The notes beneath the pieces were generated by a model, which was not told where the DNA came from, did not search any database, and saw nothing but the letters and a program-made list of their open reading frames with translations. A program made the translations under genes and the position numbers. This document shows positions 35,435 through 44,004 of a stretch of 64,000 nt of DNA, one piece after another (position 1 is the stretch's first letter; every line of letters begins with the position of its first letter). The stretch is from Clostridiales bacterium. GTDB taxonomy: Bacteria > Bacillota > Clostridia > Oscillospirales > Oscillospiraceae. The stretch covers positions 62,001 to 126,000 of the forward strand of contig JAJUJI010000004.1 in assembly GCA_029265405.1 (NCBI GenBank), in the 5' to 3' direction.

Positions 35435-36726
35435 TTTGCAGTTTTATAACTGCTTATTATATTCTCAATGTTCTCGGTTGCCAGATTCTGACTCGCATTA
35501 TAATCGGCATTCGCCTCAAACCCGCAGCTTATACACTTAAAATACGCCTGACCCTTACTCTTTTTTGGCCGATTTCTTTCATCTATGCAGCCGCATTTGC
35601 TGCATCTTTGACTCGTATATGCCGGGTTAACAAAAACCACAGAAATGCCTTTTTCTTTTGCTTTATATGCAATTTTAGTGCGCAGGTCGAAGTAGTCCCA
35701 ATTCTTTAAAAAAATATCATCGGGCGGCAAATCTTTTATTAATTCCATTTGTATAACACCACATCCATGCTTGGCTGCAGTATCAACTATAAATCTGGAA
35801 TATTTATGATTTGCAGTGTTTCTGAAATTTGAAATGCTATTACCTATTTTATCTGTTGGAGCGATTCTCGTTTTAACTCCGTGCCCTATGCGTCCGTCGG
35901 CGCAATACTTGCCTTGACGAAGCAGCTCGCGTCTTCTTCTCTCAATAGAATGCCTAAAATTTATTACTTCACCTCCGTCAATCATGTACCGGTCTTCGCA
36001 AAAGTTGAAGCTCATATAAGCGACGCAAGCGATCCCCAAGTCGACGCCCATTATCTTGTTGATGTCTGCGTTTTTGTTTTGCTCTGGCTTAAAATCATAG
36101 CACAGATTGAGAAACCATTGCTTTTTCCTTTGCATATATAAAAGTTTGCTCTCCGCTATTCTATACTCGCCGCTGATACAACGTGATAGTATTGATTTTT
36201 GCGAGTTTTCAAGATGAAACGCCTTGAACTTTAACATAGTATTCGCTAAACCAAGCTCTTTTCCATATGAATCGGAAAAAAGCTTCAGCGATATAACATA
36301 CGAATCATCTGCATAATCAAGCAAAATAGATTGGGCATGCAGCTCTATAGGAGGATTACGCTTATATTCAATAATGGAGCGCTCCCCGTTTTTAATTTTA
36401 ATAAAAGCGTTGTTAAAGTCCATGTATGCATTTTTAATTGAAGTTGAAAGATTGGCGGAATAAATCGAAGGATATTTTATTCTTAGAAAGCTGTAAATAT
36501 CGCCGTCAAGACGTTTTGTGCGGAGCACATCGGATACATTCGGCAAAATGCCTTTTTCACGGCTGTAATCATGTTTAAAGTTCTGCCATTCCCAGCACAG
36601 TTGGATAGTTTTATTTTTGATATTTCTGATATCATTTTGAATTTTCCAGAGCTCCTTGCAAACGGCAGGATAGTCTAGTTTCTCAATTATGGATATTAAA
36701 GGAATTTTGACTACCTTCTTTGCCAT
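35422..36726 (-). CDS. tnpB: TnpB RNA-guided nuclease, Cas12f-like
   Basis: The 434-residue protein has a split RuvC nuclease with all acidic residues: Asp229 (MGVDLGIA), Glu328 (IQMELIKD) and Asp408 (NADYNASQN). A zinc finger lies between the last two parts (Cys375, Cys378, Cys398, Cys401). The stretch FLKNWDYFDLRTKIAYKAKEKGI and PAYTSQRCSKCGCID is close to the Cas12f/Cas14-related TnpB group. Such proteins cut DNA next to a short motif, guided by RNA from their own 3' end. AGGAGG precedes the ATG. The start lies 51 bases beyond the end of the flavoprotein gene on the same strand, so it may be read from that promoter. Confidence 0.93.
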   Translation of the reverse strand: MAKKVVKIPLISIIEKLDYPAVCKELWKIQNDIRNIKNKTIQLCWEWQNFKHDYSREKGILPNVSDVLRTKRLDGDIYSFLRIKYPSIYSANLSTSIKNAYMDFNNAFIKIKNGERSIIEYKRNPPIELHAQSILLDYADDSYVISLKLFSDSYGKELGLANTMLKFKAFHLENSQKSILSRCISGEYRIAESKLLYMQRKKQWFLNLCYDFKPEQNKNADINKIMGVDLGIACVAYMSFNFCEDRYMIDGGEVINFRHSIERRRRELLRQGKYCADGRIGHGVKTRIAPTDKIGNSISNFRNTANHKYSRFIVDTAAKHGCGVIQMELIKDLPPDDIFLKNWDYFDLRTKIAYKAKEKGISVVFVNPAYTSQRCSKCGCIDERNRPKKSKGQAYFKCISCGFEANADYNASQNLATENIENIISSYKTAKCEP

Positions 36727-36776
36727 GATTTGAAAAAACCTCCTGGCATTTCAATAATGCGCAATACCATGACAAA

Positions 36777-38390
36777 CTAGATGCCCGCAATGTCGGCGGC
36801 GGCCTCGCGGGCCCAGACCAGGGCGCGGGAATGGCTGTTCCCGTTCAGCAGCAGGGGGTAGTCCACGCCGTGCAGGCCGCCGGCCACGTTCCCCACCGCG
36901 TATAGGCCCGGTATGGGGTTGAAGTCCCTGTCCAGCACGCGCATTTTCGTGTCCGTAACCGCGCCGCCGAAAACGTTGAGTATGGCAGGGCCGAACTTGA
37001 GGGCATAGTACGGGGGCTTGTCTATGCTGGTGAGCATTTCGCTCCGCTTGCCGTAGTCCAGATCGACGCCCAGCCTGTAAAGCTCGTTGTAGCGCTCGAC
37101 CGTCTTGACGAAGGTGTCCACAGGCACGTCCATTTTGACCGCCAGCTCCTCCAGCGTGTCGGCCACATGGCACGCGCCTTTTTTTATATAGCTGTCTATG
37201 GCCTCCCTGACGCCGTTGTTTTCGTCCCAGGGCTGGCCGTATTCCGCAAGAAGCGGCTCGCAGAACTGGCCGCCGGACAGGTGTATCCGCTCGCCTATGT
37301 CCTCAAACCACTTGCTGTCAAAGACTGAAAAGGCCCAGTCCCCGTCGCCCCACTGGGGCTGCATGAGGATGCGTATGGCCTTGGCCTGCGACCAGGTGTC
37401 CTCGTTCATGAAGCGCTTGCCCAGCCGGTTGACATGGAGGAAAAAGAAGCTGTACATTGCATAGGATATCAAATGCAGGGACAGCGCCCACGAGGCGTCC
37501 TCCATCTGCGCCCCGATCCAATAAGCCATCTTATGCCCGTCGCCCGTATTGAGGCCGGCGGGGAAATAGCCGTTCTTCTTGGGCTTGAGGGCCAGGGGGC
37601 AGTATTTGGCCAGCATTTCCGGGTCTCCGCCTATGTCGCCGGTGGCGAGGATTACGGCCTTGTTGCCCTTGAAGCGGCGGTACAGGCCGTCCTCGCCTTT
37701 CGCTATGAAGGAAGTGACGCGCCCGTCCCTCCTTTCAAGCTGCTCGGCGCGGGTGCGGCGGATAATGCGGTTGCCGCCCTCGAGCACTACGCCCTGAAGT
37801 ATCTCGCACATCAGAAAAGCGCCGAAATTTTTATACTTCTTGCTGCCGGGCTTCAGCCTGAGATAATGCGTGGCGGCGTATTCGGTAAATTCCGGGCCCT
37901 TGTATTGGCCTCCGTAAAGGCGCAGCTCCACCTCTCCGCCGGCCAGATCCACAAGCCACTGCACGGCCTCCTCGCTCTTGTTTATATAGAGCCAGAGCAG
38001 GTCCTCGTTGACTCGGCTGCCGCAGGTATGCATCCACCTGCGCGCAAACTCCTGCTTGTCCACCCTTACGCCCAGCGAGCGCATGACGGGCGAGTCGAGG
38101 CAGGCTATATGTGCCCCGTGGGCGACAAGGCCCGTAAACTTGTCTGCGATTATCACGCTAAGGCCCAGCTCCGTGCATCTTGCCCCGGCGGCCAGGCCCG
38201 CTATGCCCGCGCCGATTATCACCACGTCCGCTTCCAGCGTTTCAACTATTTTTTCCTCCGGAATTGGAGGCGGAGGCGTTTCCCAGGCGTAGCGAGGCTT
38301 TGCCTTCACTCCGTCCGGGTCGTTAACCGCGCCGGCAAAAAGCGAGCGGTCCACCGGCTCGAATTCAATTGTGGTATTGTTGCTATCCAA
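36777..38390 (-). CDS. Fumarate-reductase-like FAD flavoprotein
   Basis: The 537-residue protein has an N-terminal FAD fold (ADVVIIGAGIAGLAAGARC) and the closing segment FGGAVTDTKMRVLDRDFNPIPGLYAVGNVAGGLHGVDY of the succinate dehydrogenase/fumarate reductase flavoprotein family. There is no heme or FMN domain and no signal, so it is a soluble single-chain member like enoate, urocanate or aryl-acrylate reductases. The TTG at 38390 is taken as start because AAAGGAG lies ten bases upstream; an ATG at 38453 falls inside the -35 box. It diverges from the second double-cupin gene, as the FAD gene of the ara operon also sits with a double cupin. Confidence 0.75.
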   Translation of the reverse strand: MDSNNTTIEFEPVDRSLFAGAVNDPDGVKAKPRYAWETPPPPIPEEKIVETLEADVVIIGAGIAGLAAGARCTELGLSVIIADKFTGLVAHGAHIACLDSPVMRSLGVRVDKQEFARRWMHTCGSRVNEDLLWLYINKSEEAVQWLVDLAGGEVELRLYGGQYKGPEFTEYAATHYLRLKPGSKKYKNFGAFLMCEILQGVVLEGGNRIIRRTRAEQLERRDGRVTSFIAKGEDGLYRRFKGNKAVILATGDIGGDPEMLAKYCPLALKPKKNGYFPAGLNTGDGHKMAYWIGAQMEDASWALSLHLISYAMYSFFFLHVNRLGKRFMNEDTWSQAKAIRILMQPQWGDGDWAFSVFDSKWFEDIGERIHLSGGQFCEPLLAEYGQPWDENNGVREAIDSYIKKGACHVADTLEELAVKMDVPVDTFVKTVERYNELYRLGVDLDYGKRSEMLTSIDKPPYYALKFGPAILNVFGGAVTDTKMRVLDRDFNPIPGLYAVGNVAGGLHGVDYPLLLNGNSHSRALVWAREAAADIAGI

Positions 38391-38424
38391 ATCTTGCGCA
38401 GCTCCTTTTTGCTTTATTATGGAT

Positions 38425-38453
38425 ATTTTATCAGCATATTGCGAAAAAAACAA
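38425..38453 (-). promoter_or_regulatory. Promoter of the flavoprotein gene
   Basis: On the minus strand TTGTTT (38453-38448), a 17-base spacer and TAAAAT (38430-38425). The start would be near 38418, just upstream of the TTG start codon. Confidence 0.5.
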
Positions 38454-38474
38454 TGAAATATTTGGCCCTGCCCC

Positions 38475-38503
38475 TTCAAACCGACAAAGAAAAATAGTAT
38501 CAT
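38475..38503 (+). promoter_or_regulatory. Promoter of the second double-cupin gene
   Basis: TTCAAA (38475-38480), a 17-base spacer and TATCAT (38498-38503). It lies back to back with the flavoprotein promoter in a 148-base divergent region, so both may answer to one regulator. Confidence 0.5.
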
Positions 38504-38538
38504 ATGTTTATCCGAAACAAATGGAAGGAGAGCTGCAA

Positions 38539-39645
38539 ATGGGCAAATTTGACGGGCTTGTTTTCACAATACCAAAGGAGTTTCACGAGTGGTACGGCTT
38601 TGCCTCGCCGCGCGGCTTTTTCCGCGGGACGACGATGATGGAAAAAGCGCATCTGTACATGGACTTTACCTCGATTACAAAGGAGCTGGTCATGGAGGTG
38701 CCCCATACCCACCACGCTGTGGACGAGTATCTGGTCTTTACCGGGGCGGATTTGAACAATTTTTTCGATTTTGACGCGGAGGTGGATGTGTGGCTGGGAG
38801 ACGACCCGGAAAGGCTGGAGCTGTTCACGCTGACTCAGCCCACGATAATCCGCGTCCCGCCGAAGCTCTACCACTGTCCGATAAACTTCAGGCGCATATC
38901 CAAGCCCATAGTCTTTTCGGCTGTGTATTTGGACGGGGACTGGTCGAAAATCAACAGGCGCGTAAACGCCGAGGGGCGCGAGGAGTTTTCCTACGACGGG
39001 GCGGGAATACGCCGCTGCGTATATGACCGCTCGAAGGAATGCGTATATTGCGGAAAATGCTTCTCCAAGGCCATGAAGGATTTTGCCGAGAACGCCAAAA
39101 AGGACCAAAAGCCGCCGCAGGCGGACTTGCTGGCCCCTTATTACGAGATGGCCAAGCTGCCGCGCACCGGCAAATTCGACAGGTATGTTTACGCCTACAA
39201 GCCGGAATACCACGACGATCCCAGGTTCCTCAGCCCGAGGTCGGGCTTCAGGGGCGCGGCAGAGATGGCCGAGTCGAGGCTATATTATCTTGACGACATA
39301 GTGCTGAAGGAATGCTCAGTCGCGGAGCCGCATATGCACCACTCCGTGGAGGAATACCTGTTCTTCACCGGCGCCGATATCACAAATTTCTTTGATTTCG
39401 ACGCGGAAATAGAGGTTAAGCTGGGCGAGGACCCCGAGCATATGGAAAGCTATGTCATTACGGAGCCGACGGTAATCCGGGTCCCGGCCGGAACGTGGCA
39501 CGGGCCAGTGGTTTTCAGGCGCGTGGGCGCGCCGGTGCGCTTTATGCCCTTCTATCCCTCCGGCAGCTACGGAAGGATAGTCCGCGAGACGCGGGAAGAC
39601 GGGAGCGCCGCTTACGTTTACAAGGGAACGGATCTGCCAAAATGA
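38539..39645 (+). CDS. Double-cupin protein with central four-Cys motif, function unknown
   Basis: A 368-residue paralog of the protein at 2080. The first cupin-like half has His56, His58, Glu63 and His112, the second His266, His268, Glu272 and His321; both keep NFFDFDAE and the PTIIRVP or PTVIRVP stretch. The cysteine set Cys160-x7-Cys168-x2-Cys171-x2-Cys174 (ECVYCGKCF) lies between the halves, while in the other protein it comes at the end. The ATG at 38539 has AAGGAG nine bases upstream; a longer open frame starts at 38371 but lies within the divergent flavoprotein gene. Placement next to a flavoprotein suggests a shared pathway. Function not known. Confidence 0.6.
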   Translation: MGKFDGLVFTIPKEFHEWYGFASPRGFFRGTTMMEKAHLYMDFTSITKELVMEVPHTHHAVDEYLVFTGADLNNFFDFDAEVDVWLGDDPERLELFTLTQPTIIRVPPKLYHCPINFRRISKPIVFSAVYLDGDWSKINRRVNAEGREEFSYDGAGIRRCVYDRSKECVYCGKCFSKAMKDFAENAKKDQKPPQADLLAPYYEMAKLPRTGKFDRYVYAYKPEYHDDPRFLSPRSGFRGAAEMAESRLYYLDDIVLKECSVAEPHMHHSVEEYLFFTGADITNFFDFDAEIEVKLGEDPEHMESYVITEPTVIRVPAGTWHGPVVFRRVGAPVRFMPFYPSGSYGRIVRETREDGSAAYVYKGTDLPK

Positions 39646-39730
39646 TCTCTACGGCGTCGTCGCCGTAATCAACTGAAGCGGCATATTTGCGCGTCGTTTT
39701 GTATATAACGGAAAAAGCCGCCTTTTGATG

Positions 39731-39759
39731 TTTAAAATTAGGCGCAAACATGATATATT
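39731..39759 (+). promoter_or_regulatory. Promoter of the Ldh_2-malic enzyme operon
   Basis: TTTAAA (39731-39736), a 17-base spacer and TATATT (39754-39759). The leader starts with a 7-pair hairpin (39760-39766 with 39778-39784). Confidence 0.45.
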
Positions 39760-39840
39760 AACCGGGTAGCTGGCCTGCCCGGTTGATTTGCATAAGCGGC
39801 AAGCGGGAAGAGCTAAGGCCTGACGCGCGGGAGGGATAAG

Positions 39841-40950
39841 ATGAAATATGCCTATGTGGACTGGAAGACGATGGAGAGCTTTGTACGCGAGGTTTTCCAA
39901 AGATACGGCGTTCCCGAAGAAGACGCGCGCATCTGCGCGGACGTGCTTCTGGAGGCCGACAGGCGCGGCATAGAGTCCCACGGCGTAAACCGCTTCAAGC
40001 CCATATATCTTGACCGCATCAAGGCGGGGATACAAAAGCCCGTTACGGAGCTTGAGATTGTGCGGGAAACGGCTGCCACTGCGGTTGCGGACGGACACGA
40101 CGGCATGGGGCAGGTGATAGGCTACAGATGCATGGAGCTTGCCATTAGGAAAGCGAAGGAATACGGCATGGGCATGGTCGCCGTGCGCAATTCCACGCAT
40201 TACGGAATCGCGGGCTATTACGCCTCAATGGCCGCTGAGGCCGGCTGCGTAGGCATGACCGGCACCAACGCCCGTCCTTCGATAGCGCCAACCTTCGGGG
40301 TTGAAAACATGCTGGGGACGAACCCCCTTACCTTCGGCCTGCCGACCGACGAGGATTTCCCGTTCATAATAGACTGCGCCACATCCATCACCCAGCGGGG
40401 GAAAATAGAGCAGTATGCCAGGCTCGGCCAGCCTACCCCGGCCGGCATGGTCATAGGCGACGACGGCAGCGCCCTGACGGATTCGGAGGATATCCTCAAA
40501 AGGCTGGTGGACGGTTCGGCCGCTCTTGCTCCGCTCGGCGGGATAGGGGAGGAGCTTGCGGGCTACAAGGGCTACGGCTACGCGACGGTTGTCGAGATAC
40601 TGTCCTCGGCGCTGCAGGCGGGCAGCTATCTGAAGCAGCTTTCCGGCCTGCGGGAAGGGAAGGCGGTCCCTTACCGTCTTGGGCATTTCTTCTTGGCAAT
40701 TGACACAGAGGCCTTCATGGGGCTGGAAGCCTTCAGGAAGACCGCCGGCGAAATACTGCGCGAGCTTAGGGCCTCGAAAAAGGCGCCGGGCTCCCCGCGC
40801 ATATACACCGCGGGAGAAAAGGAATATTTGGCCTGGCTTGAACGGAAGGACAAGGGCGTCCCCGTAAACGAGAGCGTCCAGAGGGAGCTGGTAGCCGTAC
40901 GCGACGAACTGGGGCTGGAAGCGTACAGGTTTCCTTTTGAAGAAAAATGA
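39841..40950 (+). CDS. Malate/L-lactate dehydrogenase family (Ldh_2) NAD(P)-dependent oxidoreductase
   Basis: The 369-residue protein fits the Ldh_2 family: EADRRGIESHGVNRF at about 39-53, the conserved active-site His in RNSTHYGIAGYYA, GVENMLGTNPLTFGLPT and IDCATSITQRGKIE. Members use malate, sulfolactate, ureidoglycolate, 2,3-diketogulonate or other 2-hydroxyacids; the sequence does not choose. Sixteen bases separate it from malic enzyme, so malate to oxaloacetate or a related hydroxyacid conversion is plausible. GGGAGGG lies ahead of the ATG. Confidence 0.88.
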   Translation: MKYAYVDWKTMESFVREVFQRYGVPEEDARICADVLLEADRRGIESHGVNRFKPIYLDRIKAGIQKPVTELEIVRETAATAVADGHDGMGQVIGYRCMELAIRKAKEYGMGMVAVRNSTHYGIAGYYASMAAEAGCVGMTGTNARPSIAPTFGVENMLGTNPLTFGLPTDEDFPFIIDCATSITQRGKIEQYARLGQPTPAGMVIGDDGSALTDSEDILKRLVDGSAALAPLGGIGEELAGYKGYGYATVVEILSSALQAGSYLKQLSGLREGKAVPYRLGHFFLAIDTEAFMGLEAFRKTAGEILRELRASKKAPGSPRIYTAGEKEYLAWLERKDKGVPVNESVQRELVAVRDELGLEAYRFPFEEK

Positions 40951-40966
40951 ACGGACCGGAGGAAAT

Positions 40967-42139
40967 ATGGACATAAAAGAAAGAGCCATGCAGGAGCATT
41001 ACAAATGGGCCGGGAAGATCGAAATAACCGCAAGAGCCAAGGCGGATACGCGCGAGAAGCTGTCGCTGGCCTATACGCCGGGAGTGGCGGAGCCCTGCTT
41101 GGCCATACAAAAGGACATAAGCAAGTCCTATGAGCTTACACGGCGCTGGAACCTGGTCGCCGTCGTTACAGACGGCACCGCGGTGCTGGGACTCGGAGAT
41201 ATAGGGCCTGAGGCGGGCATGCCGGTCATGGAAGGAAAATGCGTCCTTTTCAAGGAATTCGGCGGGGTGGACGCCTTCCCGCTTTGCATCAGGTCAAAGG
41301 ACGTGGATACCATCGTGGAAACAGTATATCTGCTTTCCGGCTCCTTCGGGGGCATAAATCTGGAGGATATCTCCGCGCCGCGCTGCTTTGAGATAGAGCG
41401 CCGCCTGAAGGAGCGCTGCGATATACCGGTATTCCACGACGACCAGCACGGAACGGCCGTGGTTGTGGCTGCGGCGATGCTTAACGCCATGAAGCTTACC
41501 GGGCGCGACCTGGGCAGGCAAAAGGTCGTCGTCAGCGGAGCGGGGGCGGCCGGGGTATCCGTAACGCGCCTGCTTATGAAGATGGGCCTGAAGGACGTGA
41601 TATTGTGCGACAGGCATGGCGCGATATACAATGGGAGGGGAGACCTTAACCCCATAAAAGAGGAGATGGCGCTTATTTCAAACCCCGAAGGGAAAAAAGG
41701 CCCGATAGGCGAGGTGCTGAAGGGCGCGGACATATTTATCGGCCTGTCAAGCCCCGGCCTAGTCACCGAGGACATGGTCCGGTCCATGAATAAAAACCCC
41801 ATCGTGTTTGCTATGGCAAACCCCGTGCCAGAAATCATGCCGGAGCTTGCCAAGGCCGCCGGAGCGGCGGTCGTAGGCACCGGCCGTTCGGATTATCCCA
41901 ATCAGATCAACAATGTGCTGGCCTTTCCGGGCATCTTCAGGGGGGCTTTGGATGTGCGCGCCTCAGATATAAACGACGAAATGAAGATCGCCGCCGCAAG
42001 GGCAATAGCCTCTCTGGTTGCAGACGGAGAGCTGAGGGCGGACTACATCATACCCGACGCCTTCGACGCCAGGATAGGAAAAACCGTGGCCGCCGCGGTG
42101 GCGAAAGCCGCGCGGGATACCGGCGCGGCCAGGATATGA
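40967..42139 (+). CDS. NAD(P)-dependent malic enzyme
   Basis: The 390-residue enzyme decarboxylates malate to pyruvate. It has the short bacterial form without a phosphotransacetylase tail: SLAYTPGVAEPCLAI, VTDGTAVLGLGDIGPEAGMPVMEGK, the metal site in VFHDDQHGTAVV, the NAD loop VVVSGAGAAGVSV, and ANPVPEIMPE. The ATG at 40967 has GGAGG seven bases upstream. It is probably co-transcribed with the Ldh_2 gene. Confidence 0.94.
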   Translation: MDIKERAMQEHYKWAGKIEITARAKADTREKLSLAYTPGVAEPCLAIQKDISKSYELTRRWNLVAVVTDGTAVLGLGDIGPEAGMPVMEGKCVLFKEFGGVDAFPLCIRSKDVDTIVETVYLLSGSFGGINLEDISAPRCFEIERRLKERCDIPVFHDDQHGTAVVVAAAMLNAMKLTGRDLGRQKVVVSGAGAAGVSVTRLLMKMGLKDVILCDRHGAIYNGRGDLNPIKEEMALISNPEGKKGPIGEVLKGADIFIGLSSPGLVTEDMVRSMNKNPIVFAMANPVPEIMPELAKAAGAAVVGTGRSDYPNQINNVLAFPGIFRGALDVRASDINDEMKIAAARAIASLVADGELRADYIIPDAFDARIGKTVAAAVAKAARDTGAARI

Positions 42140-42171
42140 AAAAAGCAAGCGGCGCGATATCGCGCCGCTTG
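42139..42171 (-). terminator. Terminator of the MoaF-like gene
   Basis: An 11-pair stem (42161-42171 with 42146-42156) around ATAT is followed on the minus strand by a G-rich break-free CTTTTTT run. On the + strand the same stem lacks a T-run, so it ends malic enzyme transcripts only weakly. Confidence 0.7.
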
Positions 42172-42184
42172 GCTTATTCAACCT

Positions 42185-43081
42185 CTACACCAGGTAGGGG
42201 TTTGGATCCGTAAAAAAATGCTCGTCTACCTCTTCCGGAGAGCCGTACTTCCCAATCATCACGAAAATTTCGCCTTCCCTGCCGCCCATGGTAGAGGTGC
42301 CGAAGCCGCGCCCTACGCTGTACATGCGGTTCCAGTTGTCAAGGAAGCACAAGGTGTCGCTCCTGAAGCCTACCTTGTCGCCGAGTATCTTCTCCATGTT
42401 CTGTTCGGTCACGCTTACAAGATACATGCCTTCCTTGATTTTTACGTAATAGGCCGGTTCGTCGGAGCCGGGGAGGGCCTTCATGGTTTCGTTCATCGAG
42501 TCGTTGAAGCTGACCTCCGCCTTCGGCTTGCTGCTCTTTGGGTATGTGATCCTGTACCAGTTGGTGCTGTAGTAGACATGAACGGTGGCAAGCTCATGCC
42601 CGTAGGTCCACTTTACGCCGGTTCCGGCTACGTCGTCTGTAAAGCCGTGCCGTCTGCGGTCTGTGTGCTCCTTGCCCTCGACCTTTATGTAGCCGAAGGC
42701 AAAATGGCTGTCGATAAGATAGGGCCAGTAGGGATTCTCACCCAGCGTACAGCGAAGGAAGGTGACAAGCTCCTGCTCGCGGTCTATTACCCAGGTATGG
42801 TTTTCGCGGGGGACGGTGTTTGACAGGCAATAGGTGACAAGGTAGGTCCAGTCGTCCGCCTTGCGGCATTCGTAGCGCTCCGCCTTCAGCGTTTGCCCGC
42901 CCTTGATGCTCCACTCTACGGTAGTTTCGTCGATGAAGTTCAAAACCGCGTCGCCCGTATCCTCGCCGCTGTCGAGCACAAAGTCGAAGCGCTTGCCTGC
43001 CAGCTCAAAGCAACGGGGAGGGCAGTATTGGCCTATGGACAGCCCCGCCGCCTTAGGCCCGTATTTTTCAACCAGATTCAT
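42185..43081 (-). CDS. MoaF-like protein
   Basis: The 298-residue protein resembles the two-domain MoaF fold, a pair of calycin-like barrels: an N-terminal LAGKRFDFVLDSGE segment followed by DDWTYLVTYCLSNTVPRENHTWVID, and a C-terminal YSVGRGFGTSTMGGREGEIFVMIGKYG. MoaF was named from molybdenum cofactor clusters, but its role is unsettled, and no molybdenum gene is seen here. It may bind a small ligand. It has its own promoter (43117-43145) and terminator. Confidence 0.55.
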   Translation of the reverse strand: MNLVEKYGPKAAGLSIGQYCPPRCFELAGKRFDFVLDSGEDTGDAVLNFIDETTVEWSIKGGQTLKAERYECRKADDWTYLVTYCLSNTVPRENHTWVIDREQELVTFLRCTLGENPYWPYLIDSHFAFGYIKVEGKEHTDRRRHGFTDDVAGTGVKWTYGHELATVHVYYSTNWYRITYPKSSKPKAEVSFNDSMNETMKALPGSDEPAYYVKIKEGMYLVSVTEQNMEKILGDKVGFRSDTLCFLDNWNRMYSVGRGFGTSTMGGREGEIFVMIGKYGSPEEVDEHFFTDPNPYLV

Positions 43082-43116
43082 AGCATTCCTCCGATTTGTT
43101 TATTATTATTGTGCAA

Positions 43117-43145
43117 AGTATACGGCAATTGCCATGAAAAGTCAA
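43117..43145 (-). promoter_or_regulatory. Promoter of the MoaF-like gene
   Basis: On the minus strand TTGACT (43145-43140), a 17-base spacer and TATACT (43122-43117), close to consensus. Confidence 0.7.
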
Positions 43146-43216
43146 TCAAATTATAATGAAAAAGCAATATAACGGAATATCACTTTAAATACATATTAAT
43201 ATATTAATTAATAAAG

Positions 43217-43245
43217 TTGCTTTATGCAAACTGGCCAATTATAAT
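43217..43245 (+). promoter_or_regulatory. Promoter of the MBL-fold hydrolase gene
   Basis: TTGCTT (43217-43222), a 17-base spacer and perfect TATAAT (43240-43245), 35 bases ahead of the gene. The region upstream (43140-43216) is very AT-rich, with TTAATATATTAATTAAT, which could act as an UP element. Confidence 0.6.
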
Positions 43246-43279
43246 GCCCTTAGGGTAGTTAGCGGCTCGCTTAGGGGAG

Positions 43280-43942
43280 ATGTCGGACTTGGTTATAACG
43301 ATTAAATGCGCGGCCTCGAACTGTTATTTGCTTAAGAATGATTCCCGCAGCGCCGGCATACTGGTGGATGCCGGCCTAAGCGCCGATTTAGGCAGACTCA
43401 AAAAAAGGCTGAAAGCTGAAAATGTTCGCCTGATTCTTCTGACTCATGGCCATTTCGACCATATAGGGGCCGCAGCGCGGCTGTCCGAAGATTTGAGAAT
43501 ACCGGTGGCAATGAGCCGCGAGGACTTTCCCTTGCTTACCGACCCTTCGTTAGGAAGGCTGCACGGAAGCACGGTTCTAGGCAGTCTGCTTGCCGCGTCG
43601 GCGTGCCTAACCATGAACAAAAGGGCGTTTCCACCCTTTATACCCTCCGTCTGGCTGCGCGACGGGCAGAGCCTGTCGGAATTCGGAGTGGACGCGAGGG
43701 TCGTCGCACTGCCGGGCCACACGAAGGGCTCCGTTGGCGTATTGACGAGCGAGAAGGAATTCATGGTTGGGGACGCTATGTTCAATATTTTCAAAGCAAC
43801 TGGCGCAAGGCTCTATGAGGATTTCGAACAGATGAAGCGAAGCCTTGAGGTCATTAAAAGCAGCGGGGCCAAGCAAATCTACGTCGGGCATGGCAGGCCC
43901 ATTGACCCGGCAGGCAGCCTTGCCCTTTCGGCCTTTGCCTGA
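43280..43942 (+). CDS. MBL-fold metallo-hydrolase
   Basis: A 220-residue metallo-beta-lactamase-fold protein with the metal motif THGHFDH (His56, His58, Asp60, His61), PGHTKGS, VGDAMF and a final YVGHG. All expected zinc ligands are present. It is of the glyoxalase-II-like size class; the substrate cannot be told. A LuxR-type regulator follows after 62 bases. Confidence 0.85.
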   Translation: MSDLVITIKCAASNCYLLKNDSRSAGILVDAGLSADLGRLKKRLKAENVRLILLTHGHFDHIGAAARLSEDLRIPVAMSREDFPLLTDPSLGRLHGSTVLGSLLAASACLTMNKRAFPPFIPSVWLRDGQSLSEFGVDARVVALPGHTKGSVGVLTSEKEFMVGDAMFNIFKATGARLYEDFEQMKRSLEVIKSSGAKQIYVGHGRPIDPAGSLALSAFA

Positions 43943-44004
43943 CCGGCTCCGGGCTTGGCGCGCCGGCGTTTGCATCTTTAAATGTATAAGGAGGATCCCC
44001 GAAG

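Larger units (their letters stand above)
35062..36776 (-). mobile_element. Solitary tnpB element (IS200/IS605 or IS607-like, no transposase)
   Basis: An AT-rich island holding tnpB and repeat-bearing flanks, inserted between sleL and a flavoprotein gene. No TnpA tyrosine transposase or serine recombinase is present, so it cannot move by itself. Exact ends are not defined; the bounds are the neighbouring genes. Base use differs strongly from the GC-rich neighbours, which suggests transfer. Confidence 0.6.

Noticed and set aside
38371-38538. Upstream extension of the second double-cupin protein
   Set aside because: It would overlap the divergent flavoprotein promoter and start; a good ribosome site precedes 38539, and the paralog begins at the matching position.
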